From assembly GCF_040549045.1 (NCBI RefSeq), contig NZ_JBEWTB010000002.1, positions 4,576,501 to 4,640,500 on the forward strand: 64,000 nucleotides of DNA, in the 5' to 3' direction. Shown here in pieces: positions 1 to 8,619 of the stretch; position 1 is the first letter of the stretch, and the number at the start of each line of letters is the position of its first letter. The translations under genes and the position numbers were made by a program. A model generated the notes under the pieces. That model did no database searches. It was not told where the DNA came from and worked only from the letters and a program-made list of their open reading frames with translations. The DNA comes from Endozoicomonas sp. NE40. Lineage in GTDB: Bacteria; Pseudomonadota; Gammaproteobacteria; Pseudomonadales; Endozoicomonadaceae.

Positions 1-552
1 GGTAAGATCGAAGCGGTTCGTCATGCCCGTGAAAACAATATTCCGTTTCTGGGTATCTGTCTGGGTATGCAGGTGGCAGTGATTGAATACGCCCGCAACG
101 TGGCAGGTCTGAAGGGTGCGAACAGTACCGAGTTTGACAGCAAGGCTGAACATCCTGTGGTGGGTCTGATCACCGAGTGGCTGGACGCTGAAGGTCAGGT
201 TGAGACCCGTAACGAGCAGTCTGACCTGGGCGGCACCATGCGTCTGGGTGCACAGGAATGTAACCTGACCGCAGGTACTCACGCCCATACTGCTTATGGT
301 GCGGATCAGATCACCGAGCGTCATCGCCACCGTTATGAAGTGAACAACCATTACGTAGAGCAGCTGGAAAAGGCTGGTCTGGTGATTGCTGGTCGTTCTA
401 TTGATAATACGCTGGTTGAAATGGTTGAAGCGCCAAATCATCCGTGGTTTGTTGCCTGTCAGTTCCATCCGGAATTCACTTCCACGCCGCGCTACGGTCA
501 TGGCCTGTTTACTGCCTTCATCGACGCTGCGCTGAAGCATCAGGATCAGTGA
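1..552 (+). CDS. pyrG: CTP synthase, C-terminal part (cut by window start)
   Basis: The reading frame is open from base 1 and ends at 552, giving the last 183 residues of a protein that is about 545 residues in E. coli. This is the class I glutamine amidotransferase domain of CTP synthase, which feeds ammonia to the synthase domain for UTP to CTP conversion. The nucleophile elbow GICLGMQ (Cys at about residue 19 here) and the His/Glu pair in FHPEF near the end are both visible, so the triad is intact. It is followed by a clear terminator and then kdsA, the order pyrG-kdsA-eno common in Pseudomonas and relatives. Confidence 0.97.
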   Translation, partial: GKIEAVRHARENNIPFLGICLGMQVAVIEYARNVAGLKGANSTEFDSKAEHPVVGLITEWLDAEGQVETRNEQSDLGGTMRLGAQECNLTAGTHAHTAYGADQITERHRHRYEVNNHYVEQLEKAGLVIAGRSIDNTLVEMVEAPNHPWFVACQFHPEFTSTPRYGHGLFTAFIDAALKHQDQ

Positions 553-586
553 TCTGACCCTTGTGGTGTAAATCGCTGGTGCTATA

Positions 587-628
587 GAATGCCGCCGACT
601 CTGATTTCAGACGGCGGCATTCTTTTTT
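587..628 (+). terminator. Rho-independent terminator after pyrG
   Basis: An 11-bp perfect inverted repeat (GAATGCCGCCG at 587-597, CGGCGGCATTC at 612-622) with a small inner stem in the loop is followed by a run of six T. It lies between the pyrG stop and kdsA, so kdsA probably has its own promoter or depends on read-through. Confidence 0.85.
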
Positions 629-657
629 GTAGAAAGGTTTGTAGTAAAGGATTGTAT

Positions 658-1509
658 ATGCAACAGAAGACTATAAATGTTGGTGACCTGCAGGTGGCTA
701 ACGACAAGCCCTTTGTTCTGTTTGGTGGTATGAATGTGCTGGAGTCCCGTGACCTGGCCATGACCATAGCCGAGCATTACGTGAAGGTGACGGAAAAGCT
801 GGGTATTCCCTATATCTTCAAGGCGTCTTTTGACAAGGCAAACCGCTCTTCTGTCCACTCCTATCGTGGGCCGGGTATGGAAGAAGGTCTGAAAATCTTT
901 CAGGAGCTGAAAGAGACCTTTGGTATGCCCATTATTACCGACGTGCATACAGAAGAGCAGTGCCAGCCGGTGGCAGATGTGGTCGATGTGATTCAGCTGC
1001 CTGCTTTCCTGGCGCGCCAGACTGATCTGGTGGTGGCGATGGCGGAAACCGGAGCGGTGATCAACGTCAAGAAGCCCCAGTTTATGAGTCCGGGACAGAT
1101 GGGCAATATTGCCGAGAAGTTCGCTGAAGCGGGTAATGAAAACGTGATTCTGTGTGAACGTGGCACCTGCTATGGCTACGACAACCTGGTAGTCGATATG
1201 CTGGGCTTCCGAACCATGAAAGAAGTCAGCAAAGGTTTGCCGGTGATTTTTGATGCCACTCATGCGCTGCAGTGCCGTGACCCTATGGGGGCTGCGTCTG
1301 GCGGTCGTCGTCATCAGGTGACCGAGCTGTCTCTGGCGGGTATGGCAACACGTCTGGCGGGTCTGTTTATTGAAGCGCATCCTGATCCGGATAATGCCCG
1401 TTGTGACGGACCTTCCGCACTGCGTCTGTCTCAGCTGGAAGGTTTTCTGACCCAGATCAAGGCGATTGATGATACGGTGAAGGCTTTCCCCGAGCTGGAT
1501 ACCCACTAA
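658..1509 (+). CDS. kdsA: 3-deoxy-8-phosphooctulonate (Kdo-8-P) synthase
   Basis: Condenses phosphoenolpyruvate with arabinose 5-phosphate to Kdo 8-phosphate, an early cytoplasmic step for the inner core of lipopolysaccharide. The 283-residue product matches the usual 280-285. The PEP/A5P-binding stretch ASFDKANRSS is at about residues 56-65. Asn26 in FGGMNVLES is the residue typical of the metal-independent class, where metal-dependent enzymes have Cys. The start at 658 is chosen because the longer frame from 589 would run through the pyrG terminator, and the family begins near MxxKxxxVGD. Eno follows 407 bp downstream on the same strand. Confidence 0.96.
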   Translation: MQQKTINVGDLQVANDKPFVLFGGMNVLESRDLAMTIAEHYVKVTEKLGIPYIFKASFDKANRSSVHSYRGPGMEEGLKIFQELKETFGMPIITDVHTEEQCQPVADVVDVIQLPAFLARQTDLVVAMAETGAVINVKKPQFMSPGQMGNIAEKFAEAGNENVILCERGTCYGYDNLVVDMLGFRTMKEVSKGLPVIFDATHALQCRDPMGAASGGRRHQVTELSLAGMATRLAGLFIEAHPDPDNARCDGPSALRLSQLEGFLTQIKAIDDTVKAFPELDTH

Positions 1510-1524
1510 TAGTCGTTTAAGTCG

Positions 1525-1554
1525 TAGGTTGGGACGAGCGCAGCGACTCCCAAC
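1525..1554 (+). repeat. REP-like palindrome (GTAGGTTGGG...CCCAAC)
   Basis: GTTGGGA at 1528-1534 pairs with TCCCAAC at 1548-1554 around a GAGCGCAGCGA core. The GTAGGTTGGG-nn-GAGCG-n-AGCGA-nn-CCCAAC layout resembles a small palindromic repeat that I recall from many bacterial intergenic regions. There is no T run, so it is unlikely to be a simple terminator. Only one copy was noticed in this window. Confidence 0.5.
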
Positions 1555-1683
1555 ACGGTGACTGGCTCTGCAGTCCCCCAAGCCCCTGTTTTCTGTTTTT
1601 CTCAGAAATTTCTTCTATCTTTGTGATATTTACTGTGTTTTAGCGTGTATCTTCAGGTGTCTGAGTGTCCGTTTTTGCAATAG

Positions 1684-1711
1684 TTGATAACCGCCTGAGA
1701 GTTGGTATAGT
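1684..1711 (+). promoter_or_regulatory. Putative sigma70 promoter for eno
   Basis: TTGATA (1684-1689) and TATAGT (1706-1711) are separated by 16 bp. The start site would fall near 1718, leaving a 5' leader of about 200 nt before the eno start codon. Based only on hexamer match and spacing. Confidence 0.4.
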
Positions 1712-1916
1712 TGCGTCGTCAAATGGGTGATGCAGCCTGATTACGGGCTTGCGGCCACGCAACTGCGCTTTTGACTTGCGTCAATGGTTTGCACGATGTG
1801 GCGAAATATCCATCGCTGGTTCGGTACTTCCGGTCAGGAAATCCGATAGTATTCCCGGCTTTATTAAGTTCCCCCTTACGTTTCTCTTTAATGAGAAGAT
1901 GCTGAGAGAAAATACC

Positions 1917-3209
1917 ATGTCTAAGATTGTTGAAATCAAAGGTCGCGAGATCATGGACTCCCGCGGTAACCCAACTGTTGAAGTTGACGTTATCCTGGAA
2001 TCCGGTGCTATGGGTCGTGCAGCTGCTCCTTCCGGTGCATCCACTGGCTCCCGTGAAGCTCTGGAACTGCGTGACGGCGACAAGTCCCGCTATCTGGGCA
2101 AGGGCGTTCTGAAGGCGGTTGCCAACGTAAACGGCCCAATCCGTGAAGCCCTGCTGGGTCGCGATGCTCTGGACCAGAAAGGTCTGGACCTGGCGATGAT
2201 CGAGCTGGACGGTACTGACAACAAAGAAGTACTGGGCGCGAACGCTATCCTGGCGGTTTCCCTGGCTGCTGCAAAAGCGGCTGCGACTTCCAAGAACATC
2301 CCTCTGTACCAGCACATTGCTGACCTGAACGGTACTTCCGGTCAGTTCACCATGCCTGTTCCTATGATGAACATCCTGAACGGTGGTGAGCACGCTGACA
2401 ACAACGTAGATATCCAGGAATTCATGATTCAGCCTGTTTCTGCCAAGACTTTCTCCGAAGGTCTGCGCATGGGTGCTGAAGTATTCCACGCTCTGAAGAA
2501 GGTACTGTCTGCTAAAGGCCTGAACACTGCGGTAGGTGACGAAGGTGGTTTCGCTCCAAACCTGGCTTCCAACGCTGACGCTCTGGCAGTCATCAAGGAA
2601 GCGGTTGAAGCGGCTGGCTACAAGCTGGGTTCCGACATCACTCTGGCTATGGACTGTGCAGCTTCCGAATTCTACGTTGACGGTCAGTACAACATGAAGG
2701 GCGAAGGCAAGATCTTCTCCTCCAACGAATTCTCTGACTACCTGGCCAAGCTGTGTGAAGAGTACCCAATCATCTCTATCGAAGATGGTCTGGACGAGTC
2801 TGACTGGGACGGCTTCAAGTACCAGACTGACATCCTGGGTGACAAGATCCAGATCGTTGGTGACGACCTGTTCGTAACCAACACCAAGATCCTGAAAGAA
2901 GGTATCGACAAGGGTATCGCTAACTCCATCCTGATCAAGTTCAACCAGATCGGTTCCCTGACCGAGACTCTGGAAGCGATCAAGATGGCTAAGGACGCTG
3001 GTTACACTGCCGTAATCTCTCACCGTTCCGGTGAAACTGAAGACGCTACCATCGCTGACCTGGCGGTAGGTACTGCGGCTGGCCAGATCAAGACCGGTTC
3101 CCTGTGCCGTTCTGACCGTGTATCCAAGTACAACCAGCTGCTGCGTATCGAAGAAGCTCTGGGTGAAAAGGCGCCTTACCGCGGCCTGGCTGAATTCAAG
3201 CGTGCATAA
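1917..3209 (+). CDS. eno: Enolase
   Basis: Interconverts 2-phosphoglycerate and phosphoenolpyruvate in glycolysis; in gammaproteobacteria it is also a degradosome partner of RNase E. The product has 430 residues (E. coli 432). The N-terminus MSKIVEIKGREIMDSRGNP, the GEHADNN loop, the metal and active-site segment SIEDGLDESDW, the LIKFNQIG lysine and the SHRSGETED signature are all present. The ATG at 1917 is used because the longer frame from 1749 adds residues unlike the family. Codons are strongly biased to CTG, GGT, AAC and GAA, as expected of a highly expressed gene. Confidence 0.98.
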   Translation: MSKIVEIKGREIMDSRGNPTVEVDVILESGAMGRAAAPSGASTGSREALELRDGDKSRYLGKGVLKAVANVNGPIREALLGRDALDQKGLDLAMIELDGTDNKEVLGANAILAVSLAAAKAAATSKNIPLYQHIADLNGTSGQFTMPVPMMNILNGGEHADNNVDIQEFMIQPVSAKTFSEGLRMGAEVFHALKKVLSAKGLNTAVGDEGGFAPNLASNADALAVIKEAVEAAGYKLGSDITLAMDCAASEFYVDGQYNMKGEGKIFSSNEFSDYLAKLCEEYPIISIEDGLDESDWDGFKYQTDILGDKIQIVGDDLFVTNTKILKEGIDKGIANSILIKFNQIGSLTETLEAIKMAKDAGYTAVISHRSGETEDATIADLAVGTAAGQIKTGSLCRSDRVSKYNQLLRIEEALGEKAPYRGLAEFKRA

Positions 3210-3251
3210 TCTGGCGGCTTGAATCACCTTGTGATTCCGGGTTAACCCCAT

Positions 3252-3287
3252 AAAAAGGGAGGCATATCGCCTCCCTTTTTATTTTGT
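3252..3287 (+). terminator. Rho-independent terminator after eno
   Basis: AAAAGGGAGGC pairs with GCCTCCCTTTT (stem about 3254-3278) around a short ATATC-type loop, followed by T-rich sequence. It separates eno from ftsB. Confidence 0.9.
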
Positions 3288-3378
3288 TTTTTTCAATTTA
3301 AGTTTTCCCTGCAATACCGGCTTTTATCATGCCCTGGTGGTTTGTTAGACTGACAGGCTGCATATCAGGGAATTTCAC

Positions 3379-3651
3379 ATGCACAGGCTGGCCATTTCGG
3401 TTCTAACCATCACATTTATTTTTTTGCAATCCCAACTCTGGTTTGGCGAAGGCAGCATCAGTGAGCTGCTTTATACCCGTGAACAGATTGAGCGCCAGCA
3501 GAATGAAAATGAGCGCCTTTACCGGCGTAATCGTTCACTGGCTACAGAAGTGGTTGAGCTTCAGAATGGACTGGAAATCGTTGAAGAACAGGCCCGGCTC
3601 GATCTGGGTATGGTTCGCAAGGACGAAACCTTCTACCTTATCTATGATTAA
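3379..3651 (+). CDS. ftsB: Cell division protein FtsB
   Basis: Small bitopic inner-membrane protein of the divisome that forms the FtsQ-FtsB-FtsL complex. The 90-residue product has one transmembrane helix at about residues 4-22, then a periplasmic coiled coil (about 28-65, rich in Glu, Asn, Arg and Leu), then a short acidic tail. Length and the position directly after eno and before ispD are those of ftsB in E. coli and Pseudomonas. Confidence 0.93.
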   Translation: MHRLAISVLTITFIFLQSQLWFGEGSISELLYTREQIERQQNENERLYRRNRSLATEVVELQNGLEIVEEQARLDLGMVRKDETFYLIYD

Positions 3652-3720
3652 CTTCCCGTGCTGCCATGCAGCCATCAGTCGTCTGGCGGATTATCCGGTG
3701 GATTAATAGTGAGTACCGCA

Positions 3721-4455
3721 ATGACTCGTTCTCGTGAAACTCTTCGTGATAAGTACTGGGCTGTTGTGCCTGCAGCAGGCGTAGGGCGCCGCATGAATGC
3801 GGATATGCCTAAACAGTATCTTGAAATCCAGGGCAAAACCCTGATGGAACATACCCTGCAGCGGTTGCTGGACTTTCCCTTACTGGAAAAGCTGGTCGTG
3901 GTATTAGGGGCCGATGACGAATATTATCCGGATGTGGCTCTGCTGCGTGACCCCCGTATCATTCTGGCAAAAGGGGGCAAAGAGCGTTATCACTCGGTGG
4001 TGAACGGGCTGGCCGTACTGGATGAACTGGCTGAAGACACGGACTGGGTACTGGTTCACGATGTTGCGCGTCCGTGTATTCGCCAGTCTGATCTGGACTG
4101 GCTGGTGAAATCCCTTGAAAACGACCCCATTGGTGGTTTGCTGGGAATGCCGGTCAGGGATACCATGAAGCGTTCCAACAAAGATGGCGTTATCTCTGAA
4201 ACGGTTGATCGTGAGAATCTCTGGCATGCTCTGACCCCCCAGATGTTCCGCCTGAAACCCCTGATTGATGGGCTGAGTAAGGCCATGGAAGCCGGCGTTA
4301 ACATTACGGATGAAGCCAGTGCCATGGAATTTGCCGGTCATAAGCCGCGTATGGTTGAAGGTCATGGCGACAATATTAAAGTCACCAGAGCTTCAGACCT
4401 GGCTCTGGCCTCATTATATCTGCAACAACAAGCGAAACTGATAGAGACAGTCTGA
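3721..4455 (+). CDS. ispD: 2-C-methyl-D-erythritol 4-phosphate cytidylyltransferase
   Basis: Third enzyme of the MEP isoprenoid pathway: joins CTP and MEP to CDP-methylerythritol. The 244-residue product carries the nucleotide-binding signature VPAAGVGRRM followed by PKQYLEI, and the VHDVARPC motif. ATG 3721 gives a length near the family's 230-240; GTG 3709, preceded by GGTGGA, is a real alternative adding four residues. A still longer frame from 3658 is unlikely. The stop overlaps the ispF start (TGATG), so the two are translationally coupled. Confidence 0.95.
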   Translation: MTRSRETLRDKYWAVVPAAGVGRRMNADMPKQYLEIQGKTLMEHTLQRLLDFPLLEKLVVVLGADDEYYPDVALLRDPRIILAKGGKERYHSVVNGLAVLDELAEDTDWVLVHDVARPCIRQSDLDWLVKSLENDPIGGLLGMPVRDTMKRSNKDGVISETVDRENLWHALTPQMFRLKPLIDGLSKAMEAGVNITDEASAMEFAGHKPRMVEGHGDNIKVTRASDLALASLYLQQQAKLIETV

Positions 4456-4937
4456 TGCGAATAGGACACGGTTTTGACGTCCACCGTTTTGCCGGGCCAG
4501 GCGACGGTGATCATATAATCCTGGGCGGTGTCAAAATTTCCAGCCCCCAACGTTTGCTGGCCCACTCTGATGGGGATGTGCTGTTGCATGCCGTATCCGA
4601 CGCCCTTCTTGGTGCGGCGGCCCTGGGTGATATTGGTCAGCACTTTCCGGATACCGACCCTCGCTATAAAGGCATCGACAGTCGTAAGTTATTGCGTCAT
4701 GTGGTCAGCCTGCTGGCAGAGAAAGGGTTTTCGGTCGTTAATCTGGATACCACCATCGTGGCTCAGGCACCAAAAATGGCTCCGCATATAGAAACCATGT
4801 GTTGCCACCTGGCTGAAGATATGGGTGTTGAGCGGAGCTGTGTCAACGTCAAGGCAACCACCACCGAAAAACTGGGTTATACCGGCCGTAAAGAAGGTAT
4901 AGCTGTCCATGCTGTTGTTCTGATCAGCCCAAAATAA
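4455..4937 (+). CDS. ispF: 2-C-methyl-D-erythritol 2,4-cyclodiphosphate synthase
   Basis: Cyclises CDP-ME 2-phosphate to MEcPP, the fifth MEP pathway step, as a zinc-dependent trimer. 160 residues, the family length. The metal ligands Asp8 and His10 (GHGFDVH) and the loop AHSDGDVLLHAVSDALLG with its His ligand are visible, as is the FPDTDP motif. It starts inside the ispD stop codon. Confidence 0.97.
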   Translation: MRIGHGFDVHRFAGPGDGDHIILGGVKISSPQRLLAHSDGDVLLHAVSDALLGAAALGDIGQHFPDTDPRYKGIDSRKLLRHVVSLLAEKGFSVVNLDTTIVAQAPKMAPHIETMCCHLAEDMGVERSCVNVKATTTEKLGYTGRKEGIAVHAVVLISPK

Positions 4938-4957
4938 CACAGCGGCTAATTGAAGTG

Positions 4958-4996
4958 GCTATTTCAAGAGGCTATTTCAAGAGACTATTTCAAGAG
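4958..4996 (+). repeat. Three tandem 13-bp units in the truD leader
   Basis: GCTATTTCAAGAG at 4958-4970 and 4971-4983, then ACTATTTCAAGAG at 4984-4996. Each unit ends in a purine-rich AAGAG; the last sits about 8 nt before the truD ATG and may act as its ribosome binding site. Tandem units of this kind can change copy number by slippage. Confidence 0.8.
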
Positions 4997-5003
4997 AAGA
5001 TGT

Positions 5004-6062
5004 ATGAGTGATCTTTCCTATCCCATGGACTGGGCGTATGCATGGGGTGGCCCTGCAGGCAAGGCGCTGTTTAAAGAACAGCCTGAAGATTTTATTGTTG
5101 AGGAGCTGCTGCCCTTTGAGCCGGACGGTGAAGGGGAGCATGTTCTGCTCTATGTTGAAAAACAGGGTGAAAATACGGACTGGGTGGCAGGAAGGCTTGC
5201 CCGGTTCGCCAGAGTTAAACGACTGTCGGTCAGCTACGCCGGGCGCAAGGATCGCCACGGAATTACAAGGCAGTGGTTCAGTGTCTGGATGCCGGGCATG
5301 GAAGAACCCCGCTGGAGTGATTTTCAGGAGGAAAATATCCGTATTCTGCAGGTCAGCCGACATCGTCGTAAGCTGAAAACCGGTGCGCTGAAAGGCAACC
5401 GGTTTATCATCACCCTGAAAAGTGTTGATGCTGACCGGGAACAGCTTGATACGTTACTCGACCATGTTTCAGTCAAAGGCGTCCCCAGCTATTTTGGCGA
5501 ACAGCGTTTCGGACGGCGGGGTGAAAATCTGGAACGGGCTATCAAAATGTTTGCCGGTGAATTTCGGGCTCACAAGAATAAACGTTCAATGTACCTGTCT
5601 GCCGCGCGTTCCTGGCTGTTTAACCGCATCGTTTCTGAACGGGTCAACCAGAACAACTGGCTGGATTATATAGCGGGCGACGTTCCCGGATTTCAGGACA
5701 GCGGCAGCCTGATACTCAGGGATCATGATGACGAACTGATGGCGAGAATACATCGTGGAGAGGTGGTACTGACGGCACCGCTCTGGGGAGAAGGTGAACT
5801 CCTGTCTGAAAATGACTGCAAGGCTCTGGAACTGGCAATGCTGGAACCGTATCCGGTTCTGAAATCAGGGCTGGAAGATGCCCGGATGAAGCAGGAGCGG
5901 CGTGCTATACGACTGATTCCTGATCAAATGCAATGGGAGTGGAAAGATGACCTGACCCTGCAGATCAGCTTTGCACTACCCAAAGGATGTTTTGCTACTT
6001 CGATACTGCGAGAGCTGTTGCTGTGTGAAGAGAGGGACCGGTTTGAACCTGCTGCTGTGTAA
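5004..6062 (+). CDS. truD: tRNA pseudouridine(13) synthase
   Basis: Converts U13 of tRNA-Glu to pseudouridine. 352 residues (E. coli 349). The catalytic aspartate lies in AGRKDRHG at about residue 83, and the following ITRQWFSV is also typical of TruD. The start at 5004 is preferred over an upstream in-frame codon at 4950 because the latter would translate the 13-bp repeats. The 3' end overlaps the surE start by 20 bp. Confidence 0.95.
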   Translation: MSDLSYPMDWAYAWGGPAGKALFKEQPEDFIVEELLPFEPDGEGEHVLLYVEKQGENTDWVAGRLARFARVKRLSVSYAGRKDRHGITRQWFSVWMPGMEEPRWSDFQEENIRILQVSRHRRKLKTGALKGNRFIITLKSVDADREQLDTLLDHVSVKGVPSYFGEQRFGRRGENLERAIKMFAGEFRAHKNKRSMYLSAARSWLFNRIVSERVNQNNWLDYIAGDVPGFQDSGSLILRDHDDELMARIHRGEVVLTAPLWGEGELLSENDCKALELAMLEPYPVLKSGLEDARMKQERRAIRLIPDQMQWEWKDDLTLQISFALPKGCFATSILRELLLCEERDRFEPAAV

Positions 6063-6786
6063 TGACGATGGTGTAACTGCCCCGGGGCTTGCTGCTCTTT
6101 ACCAGAGCCTGAAAGGGCTGGGTCATTGCTCGGTGTACGCTCCTGACCGTAACTGCACTGCTGCCAGCAGTGCCTTGACTCTTAACCGCCCGCTGCGCCC
6201 CAGTCTTCAGGACAATGGTTTTTATGCCATTGATGGCACTCCGGTTGACTGTGTACATCTTGCTGTGAACGCTCTGCTTGAAACTGCTCCGGATATTGTG
6301 GTTTCTGGCATCAATCACGGAGCCAACCTGGGAGACGATGTACTCTACTCCGGTACGGTGGCTGCGGCGCTGGAAGGGCGCTTTATGCGTAAACCGGCGA
6401 TTGCCGTATCACTGTGCGGTGACAGCGATGAAGGGTTTGCAGCAGCAGGGCGTGTCGTCTTTGAACTGGTTCAGAAACTGGACCAGTTAACCCTGCCAGC
6501 CGGTTCGGTTCTGAATGTCAATGTACCAAATCGCCCTTATGACGATATAAAGGGAATAAAGGTCACCCGTCTGGGGCATCGTGAACGACCCGATGCGCCG
6601 TTAAAAGTGGTTGACCCCCGTGGGCGGGAAGCCTGGTGGATTGCACCGGTGGGCAAAGAGCAGGATGCCGGAGATGGCACTGATTTCCATGCTATTGCCA
6701 CCGGTTATGTGTCAGTGACGCCACTGCAATATGATCAGACGGATCACGGAACATTGACTCAGGTACAGCACTGGCTGGGAGGCTGA
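6043..6786 (+). CDS. surE: 5'/3'-nucleotidase SurE
   Basis: Metal-dependent nucleoside monophosphatase linked to stationary-phase survival. 247 residues (E. coli 253). Starting at TTG 6043 the protein begins M-N-L-L-L-C-N-D-D-G-V, which aligns with the family start and puts the metal-binding Asp pair at 8 and 9. AGAGGGA lies about 6 nt upstream. An ATG frame from 5971 would duplicate 90 bp of truD. The SGINHGANLGDD and YSGTVAAA motifs are intact. Order truD-surE-pcm-nlpD-rpoS is the classical stationary-phase cluster. Confidence 0.94.
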   Translation: MNLLLCNDDGVTAPGLAALYQSLKGLGHCSVYAPDRNCTAASSALTLNRPLRPSLQDNGFYAIDGTPVDCVHLAVNALLETAPDIVVSGINHGANLGDDVLYSGTVAAALEGRFMRKPAIAVSLCGDSDEGFAAAGRVVFELVQKLDQLTLPAGSVLNVNVPNRPYDDIKGIKVTRLGHRERPDAPLKVVDPRGREAWWIAPVGKEQDAGDGTDFHAIATGYVSVTPLQYDQTDHGTLTQVQHWLGG

Positions 6787-6819
6787 AGGATGAGGGATGC
6801 AGAACTGAAGGGAATAGGA

Positions 6820-7455
6820 ATGACATCCCCTCGAACCCGTAACCGGCTGATTAACCGTCTGGCGGAGCAGGGGATTGTTGCAACGGATGTTCTGGACGTC
6901 ATGCGGGAAGTTCCCCGTCATATTTTTGTTGATGAAGCACTGGCGCAGCGGGCGTATGAAGATACCGCCCTGCCCATAGGTCATAACCAGACGATATCCC
7001 AGCCCTATATTGTTGCCCGTATGACGGAAGCGCTTATGGCAGGGGGAGCGTTGAACAAGGTGCTGGAAGTGGGGACGGGTTCCGGTTACCAGACTGCAGT
7101 ACTGGCTCATCTGGTGAAGCAGGTCTACTCAGTGGAACGAATACAGCCATTGCATGTAAAAGCGCGCAGTCGGCTGCGGCGGTTATCGCTGCTCAACGCG
7201 CACCTGAAGTTGAGCGATGGCACCATGGGCTGGCCGGGTCTGGCGCCTTTTGATGGGATTATGGTAACGGCTGCTCCGGGCAAGGTTCCTGTCGAATTGT
7301 TGGAACAGTTGTCTGAAGACGGCGGGCGTCTGGTGATTCCCGTGGGTGATTTTCATCAGGAGCTGCTGCTGGTGGTACGCCATGGGCAGGAGTTTCATCA
7401 GGAAGTGCTGGAACTCGTGCGGTTTGTTCCCATGCTGAGCGGTGTTATACGGTAG
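6820..7455 (+). CDS. pcm: Protein-L-isoaspartate O-methyltransferase
   Basis: Repairs isoaspartyl damage in aged proteins using S-adenosylmethionine. The SAM-binding motif VLEVGTGSGYQTA and the preceding LPIGHNQTISQPYIVARM are diagnostic. Start 6820 gives MTSPRTRNRL..., nearly identical to Pseudomonas Pcm, 211 residues, with GAAGGGA upstream. ATG 6790 is possible and would add 10 residues. Placed directly after surE. Confidence 0.95.
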   Translation: MTSPRTRNRLINRLAEQGIVATDVLDVMREVPRHIFVDEALAQRAYEDTALPIGHNQTISQPYIVARMTEALMAGGALNKVLEVGTGSGYQTAVLAHLVKQVYSVERIQPLHVKARSRLRRLSLLNAHLKLSDGTMGWPGLAPFDGIMVTAAPGKVPVELLEQLSEDGGRLVIPVGDFHQELLLVVRHGQEFHQEVLELVRFVPMLSGVIR

Positions 7456-7537
7456 TTGTCCAGATGTACCCGAACAATGACTTTTAATAAATTAAATTCA
7501 GGCGGCATGACGCCTGCTTATTCAGGATTGTTAGACG

Positions 7538-8464
7538 ATGTCTGATAAAACAGATTTTCTTGGGCTGGTGCTCAGAGGCATGGCCATGGGGGCTGCGGAT
7601 GTGGTACCCGGTGTGTCCGGTGGCACCATTGCCTTTATTACCGGCATTTATGACCGGTTGCTGAATTCTCTGCGCAGCTTTTCACCGACTCTGCTGTTGC
7701 TGTTGAAAAACGAAGGTATCGGAGCCTGCTGGAAAAAGGTAGACGGCACTTTTCTTGTCTGTGTATTCAGCGGCATTTTGATCAGTATTCTGTCCTTCGC
7801 GCATCTGATCAGTTATCTTCTGGCGGAATACCCGGTACTGATCTGGTCGTTTTTCTTCGGGCTGATTCTGGTGTCCGGCTTACACATGGTTCGACAGGTT
7901 CGCCATTACAGTATGACTGGTGGGATACTGTTTGTACTGGCGGTAATCACAGCCTATATGATTGGTACCCTGACGCCTGCCAGCCTGTCGCCAACACCAT
8001 TGATTTTGTTTTTTGCCGGTTCGATCGCTATCTGTGCCATGATTCTTCCGGGAATCTCCGGTAGTTTCCTGCTGTTGCTGATGGGTTTGTACGCAACGGT
8101 TCTGCAGGCAGTGAAAACGCTGGACCTGATGGTTCTGACGATTTTCGCATCTGGCTGTGTTGTCGGGCTGTTGAGTTTTTCACACGTTCTGTCCTGGCTA
8201 TTACGCAAACACCGGGATCTGGCCCTGTCTCTGTTAACCGGTTTGATGGTCGGGGCGCTTGGCAAGGTCTGGCCCTGGAAGCAGACGCTGGAAACCCGCC
8301 TCAACAGCTCGGGTGAAGAAGTCCCGTTTCTGGAAGTAAATGTTTCTCCATTCAACTATGAGTCCCTGACCGGGGAGCCTGCTTTATTCCTGCCTGGCTT
8401 ATCATTGATGGCTGCAGCGATTGTGATGTTTCTGGTTATTGAGTGGTTAGGAAACCGGAAGTAA
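7538..8464 (+). CDS. DUF368 membrane protein (PopT-type polyprenyl-phosphate transporter)
   Basis: 308-residue, strongly hydrophobic protein with about 8-9 predicted membrane helices. The N-terminal GAADVVPGVSGGTIAFITGIYDRL and the internal MILPGISGSFLLLLMG are the paired re-entrant-type motifs of DUF368. Members of this family (PopT) have been reported to recycle undecaprenyl phosphate across the inner membrane; the function here is by family only. It stands between pcm and nlpD, where E. coli has no gene. ATG 7538 is preceded by CAGGA. Confidence 0.88.
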   Translation: MSDKTDFLGLVLRGMAMGAADVVPGVSGGTIAFITGIYDRLLNSLRSFSPTLLLLLKNEGIGACWKKVDGTFLVCVFSGILISILSFAHLISYLLAEYPVLIWSFFFGLILVSGLHMVRQVRHYSMTGGILFVLAVITAYMIGTLTPASLSPTPLILFFAGSIAICAMILPGISGSFLLLLMGLYATVLQAVKTLDLMVLTIFASGCVVGLLSFSHVLSWLLRKHRDLALSLLTGLMVGALGKVWPWKQTLETRLNSSGEEVPFLEVNVSPFNYESLTGEPALFLPGLSLMAAAIVMFLVIEWLGNRK

Positions 8465-8619
8465 TCAGCTCCTGCGTGACGGTATTTGCCCCCTGTCTCT
8501 GAAGCATCATGGTTCAAATCATAAACCATGATGCTCTTCTGCTTGCTCTGAAATCAATTTGAGTCTAGACCGTGTGGTGTTTGTGGAAAGGCCAAATGTT
8601 TTGATGGGAGTAGCAGGCT

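Larger units (their letters stand above)
1510..1916 (+). other. kdsA-eno intergenic region
   Basis: About 400 bp without a credible gene. It holds a REP-like palindrome just after kdsA (1525-1554) and a plausible sigma70 promoter for eno (1684-1711). A frame upstream of eno stays open through this region, but its translation does not resemble enolase N-termini. Confidence 0.6.

Noticed and set aside
607..1581. 324-codon frame antisense to kdsA
   Set aside because: Complete overlap with a well-supported gene and no protein-like composition (His/Arg/Gln-rich).
1719..3251. 510-codon frame antisense to enolase
   Set aside because: It mirrors the codon bias of eno; the translation is low-complexity Val/Gln/Ser-rich and the sense strand is a certain gene.
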